This document shows positions 29,725-33,220 of a stretch of 33,220 bases of DNA, one piece after another. A model generated the notes under the pieces. That model did no database searches. It had not been told where the DNA came from and saw only the letters and a list, made by a program, of their open reading frames with translations. The stretch is from Parcubacteria group bacterium GW2011_GWA2_40_14 (GTDB lineage Bacteria; Patescibacteriota; Minisyncoccia; Phycocordibacterales; DATDWN01). The position numbers and the translations under genes are program-made. Location: assembly GCA_000996025.1 (NCBI GenBank), contig LBYF01000010.1, positions 1 through 33,220 of the forward strand, in the 5' to 3' direction. Positions within the stretch are counted from its first letter, which is position 1. Each line of letters begins with the position of its first letter.

Positions 29725-30600
29725 TTAAAATCTTTTTCTTCGGGATTTGATAAATGTTCGCAACAAGAAAAGTATAAAAAGAAATGACAGTCCGAGGGCA
29801 ATATAAAATAACGGTTTTGAACTGACCACCGATAATAATACCGCAGCCGCTTGCCTTTGGGCTGCTCCTAAAAATTCTGGGTTATTTGTTGTCTCCGATT
29901 GTATTTCTGATGAAGTTTTTTGTTCTGAATTTGCTGTCCTAGTATTTTCTGCCTTTCCATTATTTTCAATTAATTTTTCTGTCTGTTTTTCTGGTTCCTT
30001 CTGTGGTTCTTCCTCTATTTGTTTTTCTAAGGACGATTTTAGTTCTGTCCGAAAAGATTCTGTTGTGTTATACAAAGACTCTAGGGCGTTTAATATTATA
30101 GGAGTAGATGAGCTAACTGCGGTTTCCAAAGTAGAAGCCACTAAGTTAAGTGTTTTGGTGGTTTTTGAAGGAGGTGGGGGAGATAGAATATCAACCGCTA
30201 CACTTGTTGTGGTCTGGTAGAGTAGAGCTGTAGTTGCACCCGTGTTGGTATTTAGTGTCTTTCCGATTTTTGCCGAAACAGTGTGTTTACCTTGCTCCGC
30301 TGTCCATGGGAATGATTCAATTTTTGTTTCTCCAGATAAAAGGGCAAAGTTTTTTGTACCAATTGTTTTACCATCTATCGTAAAGACAAGTTCACCCGTT
30401 ACTCCTTCGTCGCTACTATTATAGATAACTGTGAATATATTAACCGAATCGCCGTCTGTAACATTTGTCCGGGATATCCAAACCGAATTAGGTGCAAATC
30501 CAGCTGATAGTTCAGCAGCAATTATTGGAAATCTTGCCGGAATTGCAAATTGAAAAAGAAAAAACACCATAATTATAAGTCTGACAGTTTGGTATTTCAT
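29725..30600 (-). CDS. Surface protein with Ig-like domain and C-terminal TM anchor
   Basis: This is a 291-residue protein. A signal peptide (about residues 1-29, IIMVFFLFQFAIPARFPIIAAE) is followed by one Ig-like/CARDB-type domain (about 34-140: NSVWISRTNVTDGDSVNIFT, YNSSDEGVTGELVFTIDGK, IESFPWTAEQGKHTVSAKI). Next come a short proline stretch (SPPPPSK), a Ser/Thr/Glu-rich low-complexity stalk (about 150-250) and a final membrane helix (LFYIALGLSFLFILFLLRTF) with a basic stop-transfer end (KSRRKRF). The layout is that of a cell-wall-spanning surface protein. Its ligand is unknown. It starts 13 bases after the stop of the M23-like gene on the same strand, so the two form an operon. Confidence 0.78.
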   Translation of the reverse strand: MKYQTVRLIIMVFFLFQFAIPARFPIIAAELSAGFAPNSVWISRTNVTDGDSVNIFTVIYNSSDEGVTGELVFTIDGKTIGTKNFALLSGETKIESFPWTAEQGKHTVSAKIGKTLNTNTGATTALLYQTTTSVAVDILSPPPPSKTTKTLNLVASTLETAVSSSTPIILNALESLYNTTESFRTELKSSLEKQIEEEPQKEPEKQTEKLIENNGKAENTRTANSEQKTSSEIQSETTNNPEFLGAAQRQAAAVLLSVVSSKPLFYIALGLSFLFILFLLRTFIKSRRKRF

Positions 30601-30613
30601 TTATTTTTCTATC

Positions 30614-31858
30614 TTATCGCTCGTAAAGACGGGCGGTGGAGGTGAAACTGGTGACGGAAGAGGATGTTTTGCCGGGGAAAGTTTCTACTTTTAGTTTCCC
30701 GTCGGGTAATAATTGAAAAAGTGCTACACCAAGAACCTCATCACTATTTTTAGCTGTTAGGTTTGGCAGAAAATGCAAAGCGTCCCACTTTTGCCCTTCG
30801 GAATAGTAGTCAAAAGTGACTAGTTCGTATTTTACCAGCCCTGTTTTTTCTTCTATCACTTTAGGGTCTGGCGCATTGCCTCGCGCTCCAAAAGCTTTTG
30901 GATAAGCGCTGAAATTACCAAAAGAAAGACGGATTTGAGTAGGGTCAATATGGTCGTATGTCACACTCAAGTTTTTTGTCCAATATTCCTCGCGCTCTTG
31001 TTTATCTCTCCCTACCAAAAACCAGTTACCGGCCAGTTTCTCTTTGACATCGTAGCCGATTTTTCCTCCGAAGGGTTTATGTTTGATGAGATTCTTTTTT
31101 AACAGTTCACTGCGTAATGGTTCGGCTAGATAGTCAAAAGTATCTACAGTATAAGCGCTGAAATAGTCTATGTTTTGCGGACTGATTAAGTTGCTGTTTT
31201 TTGTCTTGGCGTTCATAATTTGGAAATCAAATGAGTGCGGACCGACCGTGCCGATGACTTCACCCTCCTTTACTTTTATTCTAGGTGAAGCGTATGGGTG
31301 TTGAGATTCTGGATTTTTAAATTTAACTGACGCCAGAATTTTATCCGACAATGTGTCAATATGTATCAACCGTGTGTAAAAATCGCAAGAATGCTCAAAA
31401 ATAACCAGGTAATTATCGCTGTATAATTGACTGCGATATGCCTGTTCCACTGGTTCACGAAAAAGTTCAACGGAGATAATGTAACCATCTGCCGGAGCTT
31501 TGATTTGGTATTGTTTCGGATTGTTTGTGATGAGAGAGCTACTTTTGGTTCCAACAGGAATAATGTATTGATGGTCGGTAGGGGTAACATGCGAATCCTG
31601 CACTTTGCCCATTGGTGTAATAAGCTCTATGTTTTTAACATCCAGCGGAAAAGTTTTAAGTTTGAATGTTCCTTTACCCTGACAAAGTTGCCCGAATAGC
31701 CCAGCTTTTTGGAACGATAAAGCGCTCTGGTCTGCTCCTCTTTGTTTGTTTGTTTCCGGCAAAACCACAAAATAAATAAAAGCGCCAATAAATGTTGCCA
31801 AAACCAAAAGAGCTAAAATATTGATAAAACCATTTTGACAGTTATTATGATTGTTCAT
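30614..31858 (-). CDS. Membrane-anchored protein with degenerate M23-peptidase-like domain
   Basis: This is a 414-residue protein. The N-terminus MNNHNNCQNGFINILALLVL has the Gly-Phe junction and helix typical of prepilin-like leaders. Residues about 118-235 resemble the beta-barrel of M23/LytM peptidases: KAPADGYIISVELF, NYLVIFEHSCDFYTRLIHID, IKVKEGEVIGTVGPHSFDFQI. The metal-binding HxH of active enzymes is replaced (FDFQI), so catalysis is doubtful, and it may act as a binding or regulatory version. The remaining part (240-414) is unassigned and contains WFLVGRDKQEREEYWTKNL. It probably heads an operon with the Ig-like surface protein. Assignment of the fold is moderate. Confidence 0.68.
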   Translation of the reverse strand: MNNHNNCQNGFINILALLVLATFIGAFIYFVVLPETNKQRGADQSALSFQKAGLFGQLCQGKGTFKLKTFPLDVKNIELITPMGKVQDSHVTPTDHQYIIPVGTKSSSLITNNPKQYQIKAPADGYIISVELFREPVEQAYRSQLYSDNYLVIFEHSCDFYTRLIHIDTLSDKILASVKFKNPESQHPYASPRIKVKEGEVIGTVGPHSFDFQIMNAKTKNSNLISPQNIDYFSAYTVDTFDYLAEPLRSELLKKNLIKHKPFGGKIGYDVKEKLAGNWFLVGRDKQEREEYWTKNLSVTYDHIDPTQIRLSFGNFSAYPKAFGARGNAPDPKVIEEKTGLVKYELVTFDYYSEGQKWDALHFLPNLTAKNSDEVLGVALFQLLPDGKLKVETFPGKTSSSVTSFTSTARLYER

Positions 31859-31900
31859 TGATTATAGATTTAAGTATTAATTATGCTAGAACCTATACAA

Positions 31901-31933
31901 AAAGTAAATCCACCTCCAGTGGATTTGTTTGGT
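31901..31933 (+). repeat. Interspersed repeat R, copy 2
   Basis: AAAGTAAATCC-A-CCTCCAGT and the following GGATTTG-TTTGGTG match copy 1 at bases 1-33 with three substitutions. The stem AAATCC/GGATTT is kept. The repeat supplies TTGTTT (31925-31930), a possible -35. Confidence 0.7.
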
Positions 31934-31954
31934 GTTGGTCATATCTGCTATAAT
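31925..31954 (+). promoter_or_regulatory. Promoter of the 31990 gene
   Basis: An extended -10, TGC TATAAT (hexamer 31949-31954), lies 18 bases after TTGTTT (31925-31930). The leader would be about 30 bases and contains AAGGGGAG directly before the ATG at 31990. Confidence 0.6.
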
Positions 31955-31989
31955 TACTGCAGGATAATTGTACATTCAGAAAGGGGAGT

Positions 31990-32532
31990 ATGAAAAAGAA
32001 AACACTTAGGAAAATGAAGAATGGTATCAGTGTGGTATGGCGGCCAATTTTAGAAAAAGAACCCTTGATTGCCCTACCAGAATTGCCGATTCGTATGAAT
32101 CCATGGAGCGTTGAAATATTCTGCACCGAGGCGGAGCGAGAATCGGGTGTGGTTTCCCTCATCAAGTCGGCGTTTGAGGCCCTTCACTGCCACGTTACTA
32201 TCCGTGACGATTCGAAAGCTTCTCTGCTCTACATCGATGCTCACGATGGTGGTCGTCACCACGGCATTGATGCAATCTCTAAAAAACATAGGGAAATAAA
32301 GAAATACACGGAGAGAGTCATTCTCTACTCTAATCCAGAGCAAGTCCAGGACGGAACGAGGGACCTCATCCAAGAGGCCTTTGAAGCTGTAGGCCGTAAA
32401 GTTGAACTCTGGCGTGACCCACGTCTTAAAGTTCCCCATGCCTACATTGAAGGAATCTTGTATCGTGGACCTGAAATTTATCAAGCTCTGACTCAAATAA
32501 AACGTGCACGACAAGAAAAAGTCGTTGCGTAA
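31990..32532 (+). CDS. Hypothetical protein with two internal repeats
   Basis: This 180-residue soluble protein has no known motif. Two similar halves are visible: VVSLIKSAFEALHCHVTIRD - KASLLYIDAHDGGRHHGIDAI (about residues 55-98) and TRDLIQEAFEAVGRKVELWR - VPHAYIEGILYRGPEIYQAL (about 121-165). Each has a helix with AFEA, a strand, then an acidic or His-rich turn and a second helix. The first copy is rich in histidines (DAHDGGRHHG), which might bind metal; the second is not. The sequence AAGGGGAG ends one base before the ATG, too close for a normal Shine-Dalgarno; the Met at 32014 after TTAGGAAA is an alternative start. Its G+C content is above that of the neighbours. It ends at a strong terminator. 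Confidence 0.7.
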   Translation: MKKKTLRKMKNGISVVWRPILEKEPLIALPELPIRMNPWSVEIFCTEAERESGVVSLIKSAFEALHCHVTIRDDSKASLLYIDAHDGGRHHGIDAISKKHREIKKYTERVILYSNPEQVQDGTRDLIQEAFEAVGRKVELWRDPRLKVPHAYIEGILYRGPEIYQALTQIKRARQEKVVA

Positions 32533-32557
32533 AGCTCTCTCTGCAGTTCACATTTCC

Positions 32558-32588
32558 ATACGGGCGGATCATTCCGCCCGTATTTTTT
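32558..32588 (+). terminator. Intrinsic terminator of the 31990 gene
   Basis: ATACGGGCGG (32558-32567) pairs perfectly with CCGCCCGTAT (32574-32583) and is followed by TTTTT. Confidence 0.92.
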
Positions 32589-32592
32589 GTAA

Positions 32593-32775
32593 GAGCCTGT
32601 TTAGAATCTAATGACTAGATGAAACATTCAAATTTTGTTGCGAGAATTGAGAATTTTGAGGAGGCATATTGAGATATGCTGACGATAAATTCGCAATTTG
32701 TAGCCAAAATTTGAATGTTTCGGCAGGCAAGCAAGATTTTGAGCCCTTTATTGCGGTTAGATTCTAAACAGGCTC
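32593..32775. mobile_element. 183-bp foldback element F, copy 2 (MITE-like)
   Basis: Terminal repeats GAGCCTGTTTAGAATCTAA and TTAGATTCTAAACAGGCTC are perfect, with TAA on each side (32590-32592 and 32776-32778). Compared with copy 1 two positions in the arm changed (C to T, A to G) and both are matched in the opposite arm. Inner arms AACATTCAAATTTTG/CAAAATTTGAATGTT are also kept. Read on the minus strand it aligns with copy 1 (shared CTAACCGCAA after the left end). Confidence 0.85.
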
Positions 32776-32844
32776 TAAGTATTTTACTGCTCCGCGGGTA
32801 TGCCATCGGCTCTGAATGAGGCCTCAGGCTTGAAGGGGTGATCT

Positions 32845-33191
32845 TTTTCAAATACTTCTGGTCGACCACTCAAAGTATTTGAAAACGGGAATCCACGACG
32901 CTCGCTCTTGCGAGCATAGACCGTGGATTCCTTCGATCATTACATTATCAGTACACCTTTTAGACTTTTTCATTCCTTTCAGTCTGAAAAATTCTCAAAA
33001 GCTTCTGATACTGGGTCCCATCCCAGTATCAGCCCTATTCGTAAAGCTTCGCTTTACTCCGCGGAGCAAGAGAAAAGACCCTTTCGGGTCTCTCTTGCTC
33101 CCTCTGTACGATGAAATCCGAACTCATTTTGAGCAAAATCCTGATGCCGACTAATCTGCGCGCCTCGTCCGCTCCCTTCGGTCGCGGGAGC
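32845..33191. other. Chain of hairpins in a gene-free end region
   Basis: Six inverted repeats follow one another: TTTTCAAATACTT/AAGTATTTGAAAA enclosing palindrome TGGTCGACCA (32845-32885); GGAATCCACG/CGTGGATTCC enclosing GCTCGC/GCGAGC (32888-32931); GATACTGGG/CCCAGTATC (33007-33030); GTAAAGC/GCTTTAC (33041-33057); GGAGCAAGAG+AGACCC/GGGTCT+CTCTTGCTCC (33063-33101); GCTCCC/GGGAGC (33171-33191). I see no supported coding region from 32533 to the window end. It may be a structured RNA, or an array of foldback repeats. Confidence 0.55.
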
Positions 33192-33220
33192 AAAAACCAA
33201 AAATTTTCCTTACCTTTCTT

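Larger units (their letters stand above)
31883..31993 (+). other. Possible 36-codon leader peptide across repeat R copy 2
   Basis: An ATG at 31883 opens a 36-codon frame, MLEPIQKVNPPPVDLFGVGH and onward, that crosses repeat R in the same frame as copy 1 and ends with TGA at 31991-31993, overlapping the next gene's ATG (ATGA). A -10 box inside it (31949) argues that most mRNAs start after this ATG, so the frame may be chance. Confidence 0.3.

Noticed and set aside
32879-33154. Open frame of 91 codons on the + strand at the end of the window
   Set aside because: It runs across several perfect hairpins, has no family features, no promoter close to the start and a composition unlike the genes around. 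It is best explained as chance within the hairpin chain.
33113-33220. Frame open to the window end, starting MKSELILSKILMPTNLRASS
   Set aside because: It crosses a hairpin and is too short to judge. It might be the start of a gene outside the window, but nothing supports it yet.
1-33220. tRNA, rRNA, tmRNA, RNase P RNA or a CRISPR array
   Set aside because: I looked for T-loop motifs, CCA ends, conserved rRNA stretches and regularly spaced repeats by eye and found none that hold up. A covariance-model search (tRNAscan-SE, Infernal with Rfam) would be decisive.

Overview
The window looks like a chromosome segment of a Candidate Phyla Radiation bacterium (Patescibacteria, most likely the Parcubacteria group). 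The reasons are AT-rich DNA with the standard code (TGA is used as a stop), short informational proteins, many small secreted or single-pass membrane proteins with prepilin-like N-termini, few Shine-Dalgarno sequences, and many promoters whose -10 box lies 6-8 bases before the ATG (leaderless mRNAs). I cannot name a species.

Layout. 0.2-1.3 kb: two alkylation-repair genes (3-methyladenine glycosylase and a one-domain O6-alkylguanine alkyltransferase) and a small membrane protein. 1.4-3.0 kb: a TMTC-like membrane protein with TPRs. 3.0-10.5 kb: rpoB-rpoC, overlapping by 4 bases, behind a long structured leader and followed by a large branched structure. 10.5-13.0 kb: an accessory block with a GerMN-domain protein, a decayed copy of the dnaG start, a MazF/PemK-like toxin with a small partner, and an anchored surface protein. 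13.1-16.1 kb: dnaG-rpoD. 16.1-19.8 kb: a DUF2779 nuclease, a DsbA-like thiol oxidoreductase, a PAP2 phosphatase and a DEDD exonuclease. 19.8-23.7 kb: hisS without its anticodon-binding domain, an XRE regulator with a small partner, and typA. 24-32.5 kb: mostly envelope or secreted proteins (DUF378, LysM plus possible beta-barrel, coiled-coil/TM, proline-rich secreted, Ig-like, M23-like), plus an unknown internally duplicated protein. 32.5-33.2 kb: a second foldback element and a chain of hairpins.

Most striking points. (1) RpoC lacks the NADFDGD catalytic loop: about 40 residues are missing in frame between well-conserved flanks. (2) The intergenic DNA holds several families of palindromic elements. 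One is a 40-bp perfect palindrome with core CTATAG, present three times plus a diverged relative, flanked by inverted repeats resembling DnaA boxes; one copy is interrupted by a hairpin-rich insert with an apparent 5-bp duplication. Another is a gene-3'-end hairpin (two copies) with compensatory base changes. A third is a 183-bp foldback element (two copies) flanked by TAA. (3) HisRS is truncated. (4) The proline-rich secreted protein is frameshifted at a T-run, and one extra T restores a perfect signal peptide. No transposase, rRNA, tRNA or CRISPR array was recognised.
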